DNA of 64,000 bases from Gammaproteobacteria bacterium. Lineage in GTDB: Bacteria; Pseudomonadota; Gammaproteobacteria; Nevskiales; Nevskiaceae. Under the pieces are notes generated by a model, which ran no database searches, was not told the DNA's origin, and saw only the letters and a program-made list of their open reading frames with translations. The stretch is from positions 434,001-498,000 of the forward strand of contig JAPLSB010000019.1 in the NCBI GenBank assembly GCA_026398875.1, read 5' to 3'. Below, one piece after another: positions 17,885 through 26,248 of the stretch; position 1 is the stretch's first letter; every line of letters begins with the position of its first letter. The translations under genes and the position numbers were made by a program.

Positions 17885-18754
17885 TCAGGCGGCGCGGCGC
17901 AATTCGACGGGCAGCAGGTTCTGCATTTCCAGTCGCATCGCCGCGCGCAGCGCAGACGCGCCTATGCAATCCGGTATCGCATCCATGGCGCTGTCGACCA
18001 GCGTTTGCAGCCGCGCCAGCGCACCGGACATCCCCAGTTCCCGCGCTGCGTTCGGCCGGCCGAGCGTGGCGTCCTGTCCGGTCGGCTTGCCGATCTTCTC
18101 GGCATTGCCGGCGACATCGAGAATGTCATCGGCCACCTGGAACGCTTCGCCAAGCCGCTCGCCGAGCGCTCGCCACTGGCTGGGATCGGCAAAACCTGCG
18201 GCTGCCGCGCCCGCCATCGTTGCCCCTGCGAACAGGGCGCCAGTCTTCTGTTGCTGGTAGTCGGACAGCACCGCCAGCGGTTCGCATTCCCAGGCCTGGC
18301 CGGCGACGATTCCGGTCGGTGCGCTGATCGCGCGCGCGATGATCGGTGTCAGCGCCACCAGCCGCTGCGGGTTGTGGGTCAGCGCGGTCGCCAGATGCTG
18401 GAACGCCAGCACGATCAGGCCGTCGCCGGACAGCACGGCCAGCCGCTCGCCGTAGGCGCGGTGGACCGAAGCCTTGCCGCGCCGGGTTTCGGCATTGTCG
18501 AAGCACGGCAGGTCGTCGTGAACCAGTGACGCGCAATGCAGCAATTCGATGGCCACCGATGCGGCATCGGTGGCCGCCGGGTCATCGTCGCCATTGGCCA
18601 TCGCCACGGCCAGGCACAGTCGCGGCCGGATTCGCGCGCCGCCCGGGAACACGGCGTAACGCAGGGCTGCGGCGAGCTTCGGCGGACAGCCGCCGGCATC
18701 GATGCTGGCGAGTGCGGACATCAGGGCCTGCTCGATTCGCGTCACGTTTGCCAT
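17885..18754 (-). CDS. crtE: Geranylgeranyl diphosphate synthase
   Basis: A 289-residue trans-prenyltransferase producing C20 diphosphate for carotenoids and the bacteriochlorophyll tail. The first Asp-rich motif is HDDLPCFDN (about residues 79-87, DDxxxxD type) and the second is DDILD (about 208-212). FPGGARIRP supplies the substrate-binding Arg residues. It is the first gene of the leftward crtEF-bchCXYZ-puf set, divergent from crtD with PpsR-type palindromes between them. Confidence 0.96.
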   Translation of the reverse strand: MANVTRIEQALMSALASIDAGGCPPKLAAALRYAVFPGGARIRPRLCLAVAMANGDDDPAATDAASVAIELLHCASLVHDDLPCFDNAETRRGKASVHRAYGERLAVLSGDGLIVLAFQHLATALTHNPQRLVALTPIIARAISAPTGIVAGQAWECEPLAVLSDYQQQKTGALFAGATMAGAAAAGFADPSQWRALGERLGEAFQVADDILDVAGNAEKIGKPTGQDATLGRPNAARELGMSGALARLQTLVDSAMDAIPDCIGASALRAAMRLEMQNLLPVELRRAA

Positions 18755-18819
18755 GTCGCTGTCCCTCGTCGGAGCCGCTGCGCTGGAAGACTCGACCGCT
18801 ATCGAACGAGCCGAAAGTA

Positions 18820-18862
18820 TGTAAATCTGTATTTACATATTTTGTGTCACTCACAATAGACA
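18820..18862. promoter_or_regulatory. Tandem PpsR/CrtJ-type sites, crtE/crtD divergent promoter
   Basis: Site 1, 18820-18837, is a perfect palindrome tgtaaat-ctgt-atttaca. Site 2, 18845-18862, reads TGTC-N10-GACA. The gap is 7 bases. Both fit TGT-N12-ACA and lie between the crtE and crtD starts, so one repressor pair can control both directions. Confidence 0.75.
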
Positions 18863-18916
18863 CAGATCAGGGTCGCGTCAACGCGACCGCGCAATGACCG
18901 AATTCAGGAGAAGCCG

Positions 18917-20485
18917 GTGCAGCAAGCGCGACGGGTGCTGATCATCGGAGCCGGTGCCGGCGGTCTTTCGGCAGCGCTCGATCTGGCCGCCCAGGGGCTC
19001 GATGTGACGGTGCTCGAACGTGCCGCAACGCCGGGTGGCAAGGTCCGTCAGGTCGCGATCGGCGATCTGCGGCTCGACGCCGGACCCACCGTGCTGACCA
19101 TGCGCTGGGTGTTCGAATCACTGTTTGCCGATGCGGGCCTCGACTTCGCATCGGCGCTGGCCCTGGATCGCGCCGAAGTGCTGGCCCGCCATGCCTGGGA
19201 CGGCGAACGGCATCTGGATCTGCATGGCGAACTCGCCCGGTCCGCCGACGCGATTGCCGCCTTTGCCGGCCCGGACGAGGGCCGGCGCTTCCTCGAATTC
19301 AGCGCCCGCGCGAAAGCGATCTACAACACCCTTGAAGGGCCGTTCATCCGCAGCCATTGCGACAGTCCGCTGGCGCTGACGCGCGCGGTGGGTCTGCACC
19401 GCTTCGGCGATCTCTGGCGGATCACCCCGTTCGCATCGCTGTGGCGAGCGCTGGGCAGCCACTTCCGGGATCCGCGCCTGCGGCAGTTGTTCGGTCGCTA
19501 TGCGACGTACTGCGGCTCGTCGCCGTTCGCAGCACCCGCCACGCTGATGCTGGTCGCGCATGTCGAGCAGGACGGCGTCTGGCGCGTTCGCGGCGGCATG
19601 CACCGTCTGGCCGTGGCGATGGCCAGCGCTGCCGAGCAACGCGGCGCGCGCTTTCGTTACGACTGCGAAGTCGCCGAGATCCTGACCGACGGGCAGCGCA
19701 CCACCGGCGTCCGTCTGGCTACCGGCGAGGAGCTTCAGGCCGATGCCGTGATCGTCAACGCCGATCCGGCTGCGGTCGCCTCGGGACTGTTCGGCGCGGC
19801 AGCCCAGCAAGCGACTCGCATGGTGACGCCGGCGCGGCGCTCGTTGTCGGCGGTCACCTGGAATCTGGTGGCACGCAGCAGCGGCTTTCCGCTGTCCCGC
19901 CACAACGTGTTCTTCTCGAGCGATTACCGCGCCGAGTTCCGCGACATCTTCCAGCACCGGCGGCTGCCGCAGGCGCCGACTGTCTACGTCTGCGCGCAAG
20001 ACCGCGATGACGAAAGCGGCGCCGTTCCGCGTCTTGGCGAACGCCTGCTGTGTCTGGTCAATGCGCCACCCGATGGCGATCGATACCCCTTGTCTGCAGA
20101 GAGTGTGACGACATGCGAATCCGCGACTTTCGCGCTGCTGGCGCGCTGTGGCCTGCAACTGAAGCGCAGTCCGGAACAGACCGTGCTGACCACACCGACG
20201 GGGTTTCACGGCCTGTTTCCGGGGACCGGTGGAGCGCTGTACGGCCCGGCCTCGCACGGCTGGATGGCGTCGTTTCAGCGCCCGGGAGCCCGCAGTCGAA
20301 TTCCGGGGCTGTATCTGGCGGGTGGGAGCACGCATCCGGGGCCGGGCGTGCCGATGGCGGCCTTGTCGGGCCGTCTGGCGGCCGCCAGCCTGCTGACGGA
20401 CCTCGGTTCGACGCGCCGGTCGTACCCGGCGGCTATCGCTGGTGGTACGTCGATGCCCTCAGTGACGACGGCCAGCACGGGCTGA
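18917..20485 (+). CDS. crtD: Carotenoid 3,4-desaturase (methoxyneurosporene dehydrogenase)
   Basis: A 522-residue FAD-dependent desaturase of the CrtI family. The Rossmann motif is IIGAGAGGLSAA (about residues 9-20), the second family motif is LDAGPTVLTM, and the C-terminal FAD segment reads GLYLAGGSTHPGPGVPMAALSGRLAA. The GTG start has AGGAG 6 bases upstream. Divergent position from crtE and overlap with crtC identify it as CrtD, not CrtI, which lies at 22629-24167. About 35 residues after the conserved C-terminus (STRRSYPAAIAGG...) are produced by reading through DNA that also encodes the start of CrtC in another frame. Confidence 0.93.
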   Translation: MQQARRVLIIGAGAGGLSAALDLAAQGLDVTVLERAATPGGKVRQVAIGDLRLDAGPTVLTMRWVFESLFADAGLDFASALALDRAEVLARHAWDGERHLDLHGELARSADAIAAFAGPDEGRRFLEFSARAKAIYNTLEGPFIRSHCDSPLALTRAVGLHRFGDLWRITPFASLWRALGSHFRDPRLRQLFGRYATYCGSSPFAAPATLMLVAHVEQDGVWRVRGGMHRLAVAMASAAEQRGARFRYDCEVAEILTDGQRTTGVRLATGEELQADAVIVNADPAAVASGLFGAAAQQATRMVTPARRSLSAVTWNLVARSSGFPLSRHNVFFSSDYRAEFRDIFQHRRLPQAPTVYVCAQDRDDESGAVPRLGERLLCLVNAPPDGDRYPLSAESVTTCESATFALLARCGLQLKRSPEQTVLTTPTGFHGLFPGTGGALYGPASHGWMASFQRPGARSRIPGLYLAGGSTHPGPGVPMAALSGRLAAASLLTDLGSTRRSYPAAIAGGTSMPSVTTASTG

Positions 20486-21315
20486 CGCTGATCGCCTTCA
20501 TCGGCAGCGTCTTCTCGCCGTACTACAAGCGCGCGCGGCAGCGGAACACCGCGACGGAACCGCTCGACCACAGCGCCATCAACATCGCGCTGTACGGCCG
20601 TTCCGGGCATCGCTGGGCGATGACCGAACGCCGACGCGGCAGCGTGGTTCGCGATGTCGACAGCCTGGTGATCGGCAACAGCGAACTGGACTGGAACCGC
20701 GATGGCCTGACCATCTCGCTCGACGAAACCACGGTGCCGTGGCCCTCGTCGATCCGTGGCTGTCTGCGGCTGCACCCGCAGGCGCTGGCACAGCATGTCG
20801 AAACCCTGGCGCCAGGCCACAGCTGGCGACCGATCGCGGCCAGCGGGCGCATCGAGGTGCTGCTGGAATCACCCAGGCTGCGCTGGTCCGGCAACGCCTA
20901 TTTCGACAGCAATGCAGGCGACTCGCCGATCGAGGGTGCCATGCGTCGCTGGCACTGGTCGCGCAGCCCGTTGCGCGACGGCGGCGCAGCGCTGCTTTAT
21001 GACCTTGATCGCCGTGATGGCAGCCGTCATGCGCTGGGGCTGCGCTTCGATCGGCACGGTCAGGCGGAGCCGTTCGAAGCGCCCGCAGTGACCGCGTTGC
21101 CACGCAGCGGCTGGCGGGTCGATCGGCAGTCACGCGGCGATGCCGCGATCATCGAAACACTTGAAGACACACCGTTCTATGCCCGCTCGACGCTCGCGGC
21201 GACGCTGTGCGGCGAAGCGACTCGAGGCGTCCACGAGAGCCTCGATCTGGACCGCTTCAACAGCACGATCGTGCAGTGGATGCTGCCTTTTCGAATGCCG
21301 CGCGCACGGCGCTGA
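20401..21315 (+). CDS. crtC: Carotenoid 1,2-hydratase; start codon unresolved
   Basis: Conserved CrtC coding sequence runs from here to TGA 21313-21315: PRFDAPVVPGGYRWWY, then VDALSDDG, IAFIGSVFSPYY, DHSAINIALYG, RWAMTERRR. The enzyme adds water to the psi end of acyclic carotenoids. The listed start is the beginning of recognisable homology, not a start codon. In this frame no ATG, GTG or TTG exists between ATG 20113 and ATG 20620. Using 20113 would add ~96 non-homologous residues and overlap crtD by 373 bases; using 20620 would delete the conserved N-terminus. The frame is -1 relative to crtD, so a frameshift, an alternative initiator or a sequence error is possible. Confidence 0.88.
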   Translation, partial: PRFDAPVVPGGYRWWYVDALSDDGQHGLTLIAFIGSVFSPYYKRARQRNTATEPLDHSAINIALYGRSGHRWAMTERRRGSVVRDVDSLVIGNSELDWNRDGLTISLDETTVPWPSSIRGCLRLHPQALAQHVETLAPGHSWRPIAASGRIEVLLESPRLRWSGNAYFDSNAGDSPIEGAMRRWHWSRSPLRDGGAALLYDLDRRDGSRHALGLRFDRHGQAEPFEAPAVTALPRSGWRVDRQSRGDAAIIETLEDTPFYARSTLAATLCGEATRGVHESLDLDRFNSTIVQWMLPFRMPRARR

Positions 21316-21353
21316 TTCGCCTCGGCAGCACGGCCGTCATCGGCCGATCCGAA

Positions 21354-21497
21354 TCAGCGCGCGTCTTTCTCGCGCTGCTCGCGCTCCCGGTCACGGCGCT
21401 GCGTGCGGCGCAGCGACCACAGTTCCCAGACCAGCAGCGCAAGCACCAGGCCGAACGCAAGACCCAGATCGAGCACCGCGAACCAGTCGATCTTCAC
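21354..21497 (-). CDS. 47-residue single-pass membrane protein coupled to crtB
   Basis: GTG 21497 overlaps the crtB stop in a GTGA junction, the standard arrangement for coupled translation. The peptide begins MKIDWFAVLDLG, has one hydrophobic helix (AFGLVLALLVWELW, about residues 13-26) and ends in a strongly basic/acidic cytoplasmic tail (SLRRTQRRDREREQREKDAR). No family is recognised. Position suggests a membrane tether or small subunit acting with phytoene synthase/desaturase, but that is inference. A much longer upstream frame exists but lies inside crtB. Confidence 0.65.
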   Translation of the reverse strand: MKIDWFAVLDLGLAFGLVLALLVWELWSLRRTQRRDREREQREKDAR

Positions 21498-22642
21498 GCG
21501 CCGCCGATCGCCGCTGTATCCGGTGACGCCAGGCTGCCCGCCGCCGATTCGATCCACGGCGGACGCCGCTGGCGGCGACGCGCCTGCGCCTCGCGCTCTT
21601 CGCGCTCGAGCCGCTCGAACAGATCGAGCACCCAGACCGCACGCGCCCGGAAACGCCACCATGGCAGCGCCGGATCAACGACCGCATCGGCTTCGATGAC
21701 GGGCGGCGCAGCAGCAATCACGGCATCGATCAGGAATCGGCATTCGGCCAGCGCTGCTGCGGCGGCACCGGCGTTCGGGTCCGGCTCGCGGGTATAGGCC
21801 TGGATCAGCAAGGCCAGCTTGCGCCCGGCCGGCACGATGGCCCGCTGGCTGACCGAATCACCGCCGCGGCGACGCAGTTCATGACCGATCTCGGCATACA
21901 GCAGCCGTGCTGCCGTGATGCCTGGGCGGCATCCGACCGGTAACCGGGCGATGCCGGAATCAACCTGCCCGTACAGCCGATCGGCCTCGGCAAGCAGGCG
22001 CTCGATGACCTGGTGCAGTCGCGTGTCGAAGCTCGGTGCAGCCAGCCAGAGATCGGGCTCGATACCCGCTTCACGCAGCCAAGCACGCGGCAGGTACAGC
22101 CGCCCATTGCGGGCGTCTTCACCGACATCACGAGCGATGTTGGTCAGCTGCATCGCGACACCCAGATCGCAGGCGCGGGCAATGGCATCGGGGTCGCGAA
22201 CGCCCATCAGCAGCGCCATCATCGCGCCGACCGTGCCGGCGACACGCGCGGCGTAGGCCTGCACGTCAGCCAGCGTTTCGTGGACCCGGTCGCTTGAATC
22301 CCAGGCAAAGCCTTCGATCAGCGCATCGAGCAGCGTGCGCGGCAAGCCGTGGCCACGCACCACGTGGGCCAGCGCCCGGTCAGCCGGAATCGCCAGCGGC
22401 GTGCCGGCGTAGATGAGATCGAGCCGGTCGCGCAGCTTTGCGACCGCCTGCAGGCCACCGCCATCGACATCGACGGCATCGTCGGCCAGCCGGCAGAACG
22501 CGTAGAGCGCGCAGGCCGGATCACGGATCGCCGACGGCAGCAGCAGCGACGCGATGTAGAACGATTTGGAGCCGGCGCGCAGCAGGCGTCGGCAGACCGC
22601 GAGATCGGCAGCTGGCGTCGTCACCGGCTCAATGGCCGGCAT
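21494..22642 (-). CDS. crtB: 15-cis-phytoene synthase
   Basis: A 382-residue squalene/phytoene synthase family enzyme that condenses two geranylgeranyl diphosphates. The first Asp-rich motif is in FCRLADDAVDVD (about residues 50-61) and the second is NIARDVGEDARNGRLYLP (about 170-187). ATG 22642 overlaps the crtI stop by 14 bases; a longer frame upstream only reads crtI DNA. A ~75-residue C-terminal extension past the synthase core is rich in Ala, Arg and Glu and may be membrane-peripheral. Its stop is coupled to the small ORF that follows. Confidence 0.96.
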   Translation of the reverse strand: MPAIEPVTTPAADLAVCRRLLRAGSKSFYIASLLLPSAIRDPACALYAFCRLADDAVDVDGGGLQAVAKLRDRLDLIYAGTPLAIPADRALAHVVRGHGLPRTLLDALIEGFAWDSSDRVHETLADVQAYAARVAGTVGAMMALLMGVRDPDAIARACDLGVAMQLTNIARDVGEDARNGRLYLPRAWLREAGIEPDLWLAAPSFDTRLHQVIERLLAEADRLYGQVDSGIARLPVGCRPGITAARLLYAEIGHELRRRGGDSVSQRAIVPAGRKLALLIQAYTREPDPNAGAAAAALAECRFLIDAVIAAAPPVIEADAVVDPALPWWRFRARAVWVLDLFERLEREEREAQARRRQRRPPWIESAAGSLASPDTAAIGGA

Positions 22643-24167
22643 CGGCGAACACCTGCACGTTCGGCACCACGGTATCGAGCACGCGTGCCGACGACAGCAC
22701 GCCAGGCAAGCCAGCGCCCGGATGCGTGCCGGCACCGACCAGGAACAGGTTCTCGAAGTCCTCGCTGCGGTTGTGCTGCCGGAACCAGGCGCTCTGCATC
22801 AGGATCGGTTCCAGGCTGAACGCGGCGCCGTTGACCGAATTCAGCCGGTCCTGGAAGTCCTGCGGCGTCAGCATCCGCTGGGTGACGATCTCGTGTTCGA
22901 GGCCCGGCAGCAACGTGGCCGACAGCAGCTTTTCGATCGAACGGCGGTAGCGCTCTGCTTCGGCGGCCCAGTTGGTGCCGCTGCCGAGATGCGGAACCGG
23001 CGACAGCACGTAGAAGCTGTCGCATCCGGCCGGCGCCAGCGACGGATCAGTGGCTGTCGGCCGGTGCAGATACAGGCTGAAGTCATCTGCGAGCACCTTG
23101 CGGTCGAAGATGTCCTCGAGCAATTCCTTGTAGCGCGGCCCGAGCATGATCGTGTGGTGCTCCACGTCCGGGTATTGCCGACGGGTACCGAAGTACCAGA
23201 CGAACAAACCCATCGAGTAACGCGCCCGATCGAGCTTGGCGCCGTTCCAGCGCTGCTTGGCGCCGTTCGGAATCAGATGCCGGTAGGTCCAGGCCGCATC
23301 GGCGTTCGATACCACGATGTCGGCAGCGATCGTTTCGCCGTTGACCAGTCGAACACCGACAGCCTTGCGGGCATCGAGCACGATCTCGGCCACTTCGCTG
23401 TTGCAACGCAGGACATTGCCCTGCCCTTCGATCAGGTCGACGAGGCCAGTGACCAGCTTGCCGGTGCCCCCCATCGCGAAATGCACGCCCCATTTGCGCT
23501 CCAGATGCGCGATCAGGCAGTACACCGAAGTCGTGGTGAACGGATTGCCGCCGACCAGCAACGGATGAAAGCTCAGCACCGTCCGCAGGCGTTCGTCGCG
23601 GACGTACTGCGACACCAGCCCGTGCACCGTGCGGTAGCTGGCCAGCTTCATCAGGTCCGGCACCACCTTGACCATGTCCATGATCGAGTCGAATGGCACA
23701 TGGCCCAGTTGCTCGAAGCCGACCTTGAAGATTTCCTCGCTGGCTTTCATGTACCGGTCGTAGCCGGCGACATCATCCGGCGAGAATTTCGCCACTTCGC
23801 GGCGCATCGCCTCGGCATCGCCGGTGTAGTCGAAGACTTCGCCATCGGCGAAGCGGATCCGGTAGAACGGCGATACCGGCCGCAGATCGATGTCATCGGC
23901 CATCGTCCTGCCGCACAGCGACCACAGTTCCTCGAACAGGAACGGCGCGGTCACGATGGTCGGGCCGGCATCGAACGTGAAGCCGTCCTGACGATAGACG
24001 TAGGCTCGACCGCCAGGCGCGTCGAGCTTTTCCAGGACCGTTACCCGGTAGCCGCGTGCGCCCAGTCGGACCGCTGCGGCAAGACCGCCAAAACCGCTGC
24101 CGATGACGACCGCATGGGGTCGGGAATCACGGACGGCGGACCACTCGAAGCGATGGGGTGCGTTCAT
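22629..24167 (-). CDS. crtI: Phytoene desaturase
   Basis: A 512-residue FAD-dependent desaturase that converts phytoene to neurosporene or lycopene. The Rossmann motif VVIGSGFGGLAAAVRLGARGYRVTVLE starts at about residue 20; FTFDAGPTIVTAPFLFEELW follows; the C-terminal signature FLVGAGTHPGAGLPGVLSSARV is present. It leads the leftward crtIB pair, with a TGT-N12-ACA palindrome just upstream of its ATG. How many desaturation steps it carries out cannot be read from sequence, though the presence of crtC, crtD and crtF implies acyclic end products. Confidence 0.96.
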   Translation of the reverse strand: MNAPHRFEWSAVRDSRPHAVVIGSGFGGLAAAVRLGARGYRVTVLEKLDAPGGRAYVYRQDGFTFDAGPTIVTAPFLFEELWSLCGRTMADDIDLRPVSPFYRIRFADGEVFDYTGDAEAMRREVAKFSPDDVAGYDRYMKASEEIFKVGFEQLGHVPFDSIMDMVKVVPDLMKLASYRTVHGLVSQYVRDERLRTVLSFHPLLVGGNPFTTTSVYCLIAHLERKWGVHFAMGGTGKLVTGLVDLIEGQGNVLRCNSEVAEIVLDARKAVGVRLVNGETIAADIVVSNADAAWTYRHLIPNGAKQRWNGAKLDRARYSMGLFVWYFGTRRQYPDVEHHTIMLGPRYKELLEDIFDRKVLADDFSLYLHRPTATDPSLAPAGCDSFYVLSPVPHLGSGTNWAAEAERYRRSIEKLLSATLLPGLEHEIVTQRMLTPQDFQDRLNSVNGAAFSLEPILMQSAWFRQHNRSEDFENLFLVGAGTHPGAGLPGVLSSARVLDTVVPNVQVFADAGH

Positions 24168-24183
24168 GGGTTGACAGTATCAA

Positions 24184-24201
24184 TGTCAACAACAACTGAC
24201 A
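24184..24201. promoter_or_regulatory. PpsR/CrtJ-type site upstream of crtI
   Basis: TGTCA-N8-TGACA, an 18-base TGT-N12-ACA palindrome, lies 17 bases upstream of the crtI start. A second overlapping symmetry, ttgacagtatcaatgtcaa (24171-24189), partly covers it. No second TGT-N12-ACA copy is seen nearby. Confidence 0.6.
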
Positions 24202-24275
24202 ATCACTGGCATGGCCGTCGTGCCGGCCGGCAACCGCGTCAGCGGGGCGACATGGCTTGTACGACGCGGAGGTGA

Positions 24276-24659
<384 letters not shown>

Positions 24660-24688
24660 TCGGCCACCCGGCTTCAACAGCAGGCATG

Positions 24689-24724
24689 AAAAAGGCGGAA
24701 GGTCTTGCGACCTTCCGCCTTTTT
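24689..24724. terminator. Bidirectional terminator after glnB
   Basis: A 12-bp stem aggcggaaggtc/gaccttccgcct with loop ttgc is flanked by an A-run on the left and a T-run on the right, so it works in both directions. It lies between glnB and the convergent VOC gene. Confidence 0.92.
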
Positions 24725-24770
24725 CTTGTTGCGGCGACTCGTCGAGGACGAGTCGCCGCGACGTCCCCGA

Positions 24771-25160
24771 TCAGGCCGGGGCGAAGCAGTAGCAGCAGAT
24801 CTTGTTGCCGTCCGGATCGCGGACATAGGCGGCATATGCCGTCGGCGTGAACGAACGCGGGCCCGGTGCGCCTTCGTCCTTGCCGCCGTGCGCAAGCGCG
24901 ACTTCATGGAACTTGTGTACCGCTGCGCGCGATGGCGCGGCGAAGCTGATCGTGCCGCCGTTGGCGTAGGTTGCCGGCAGGCCGTTGCCCGGCTTGGTGA
25001 TCATGAACAGGTCCGAGTCGGCAGCGCCGGTGCTCCAGAGCGATGCGGCGTCGAAGTTCATAACCCGCTTCAGGCCCATCGTGTCGAGCACGGCGTCATA
25101 GAACTTGCGGCCACGTTCGACATCGTTGGTACCAACAACCACATGCGTGAAAATACCCAT
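24771..25160 (-). CDS. VOC superfamily (glyoxalase/dioxygenase fold) protein
   Basis: A 129-residue single vicinal-oxygen-chelate domain. It begins MGIFTHVVVGTNDVERGRKFYDAVLDTMGL and ends with the typical AAYVRDPDGNKICCYCF strand, where VRDPDGN marks the family. One domain means it should work as a dimer with metal at the interface. The substrate is unknown; similar proteins are annotated as glyoxalase or bleomycin-resistance like. It is followed by the glnB terminator, and ATG 25160 has a nearby GGAG. The ~196 bases upstream hold no supported gene. Confidence 0.88.
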   Translation of the reverse strand: MGIFTHVVVGTNDVERGRKFYDAVLDTMGLKRVMNFDAASLWSTGAADSDLFMITKPGNGLPATYANGGTISFAAPSRAAVHKFHEVALAHGGKDEGAPGPRSFTPTAYAAYVRDPDGNKICCYCFAPA

Positions 25161-25356
25161 GACGAAATCTCCTCAGATTGGGTTTCTTGTAGATGACTGG
25201 CAGCGGTGGCGCAGCGCCATCGGAACCGCTGCCTGCACGCACTGTGGAGCACTCCGGTACCTCGCACAAGATGTGCGGATACGCGCCATCAAGCCAAGGC
25301 GGCACGGCCACTTATGACACAGCGAATGCCGTCTGCCGGCGTATGCCCACGGCTGC

Positions 25357-26196
25357 TCAGGCCAGCATTGGCGTGTTGATCGGCGCCGTCGATCCTTCCT
25401 CGTCAGTCCACACTCGGAACAGCTCGAGCGTGTGCAGGCCGTAGGTCGTGGTGATCGCGACATCGGCGGCATCGCGACCGCGCGCGATCAGGATGCGACC
25501 GATGCGCGGCTGGTTGTTGCGCGGATCGAAGGCGTGCCAGGCGCCGCCCAGGAACACTTCCATCGACCCGGCGAAATCCATCGGCGCATCGACCTTAGGC
25601 ACGCCGATATCGCCGAGGTAAGCGGTGCAGTAGCGCGCCGGAATGTTCAGGCAGCGACAGAAGGCGATCGCCAGATGCGCGTAATCGCGACACACACCTC
25701 GCCCTTCGATATATGCCTCGAAAGCGGTCTTGGTCGGCCGCGCGAACTCGTAGCCAAAGCGGATGTGGCGATGGACGAAATCGCAAACCGCCTGCACGCG
25801 ACGCCAGCCGAGCGGCGTCTGGCCGAACAGCTTCCACGCGACATCGGTCAGCAGATCGGTTTCGCAATAGCGACTGCCGAGCAGATAGACCAGCGTCTCC
25901 TCCGGCAATGATTCGACCGGGTGCTGAACGGCGTCGAGCAGCACCGGCTCGGGCAAGCCGTGATCGCGAATCAGGCCATCGGCAAACAGCCGGACCCGAC
26001 CCGCCGGCGCCTTGATGCGACTGCACCAGTTGCCGAAGCCGTCGCGGTACATCGTGATCGGTACCGGGGGGTCGATGTACAGCTGGTCCGGGCGAACCAG
26101 ATCGGAAGCACGCGAATAGTGCGCGTGCAGATTGAGGATCATCGGTGTCGGCTGCGGACATCGATAAACGATTTCGTAGCCAAAGCGGATCAGCAT
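25357..26196 (-). CDS. Transglutaminase-like cysteine protease-fold protein
   Basis: A 279-residue cytosolic protein. The N-terminal part resembles bacterial transglutaminase-N beta domains (MLIRFGYEIVYRCPQPTPMILNL). The catalytic triad of the transglutaminase-like fold is present: Cys169 (GRGVCRDYAHLAIAF), His221 and Asp224 (AWHAFDPRNN). Proteins of this type are probably peptidases or amidases; the substrate is unknown. ATG 26196 is used because the upstream extension lacks family resemblance. It follows the amidohydrolase gene by 52 bases in the same direction, so the two may be co-expressed. Confidence 0.88.
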   Translation of the reverse strand: MLIRFGYEIVYRCPQPTPMILNLHAHYSRASDLVRPDQLYIDPPVPITMYRDGFGNWCSRIKAPAGRVRLFADGLIRDHGLPEPVLLDAVQHPVESLPEETLVYLLGSRYCETDLLTDVAWKLFGQTPLGWRRVQAVCDFVHRHIRFGYEFARPTKTAFEAYIEGRGVCRDYAHLAIAFCRCLNIPARYCTAYLGDIGVPKVDAPMDFAGSMEVFLGGAWHAFDPRNNQPRIGRILIARGRDAADVAITTTYGLHTLELFRVWTDEEGSTAPINTPMLA

Positions 26197-26248
26197 GGAA
26201 TCATCCGGCGAGTGGGTGGACCACGGTCCGGAAGGTCCGGTGCCGGAG

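Noticed and set aside
20401-20490. Slippery heptamer for a programmed -1 frameshift between crtD and crtC
   Set aside because: I searched the overlap for X XXY YYZ and found no convincing heptamer or following pseudoknot; frameshifting remains only one of several options.
22566-24275. 569-codon plus-strand frame opposite crtI
   Set aside because: Antisense to a clear phytoene desaturase, no recognisable domain and no ribosome binding site.
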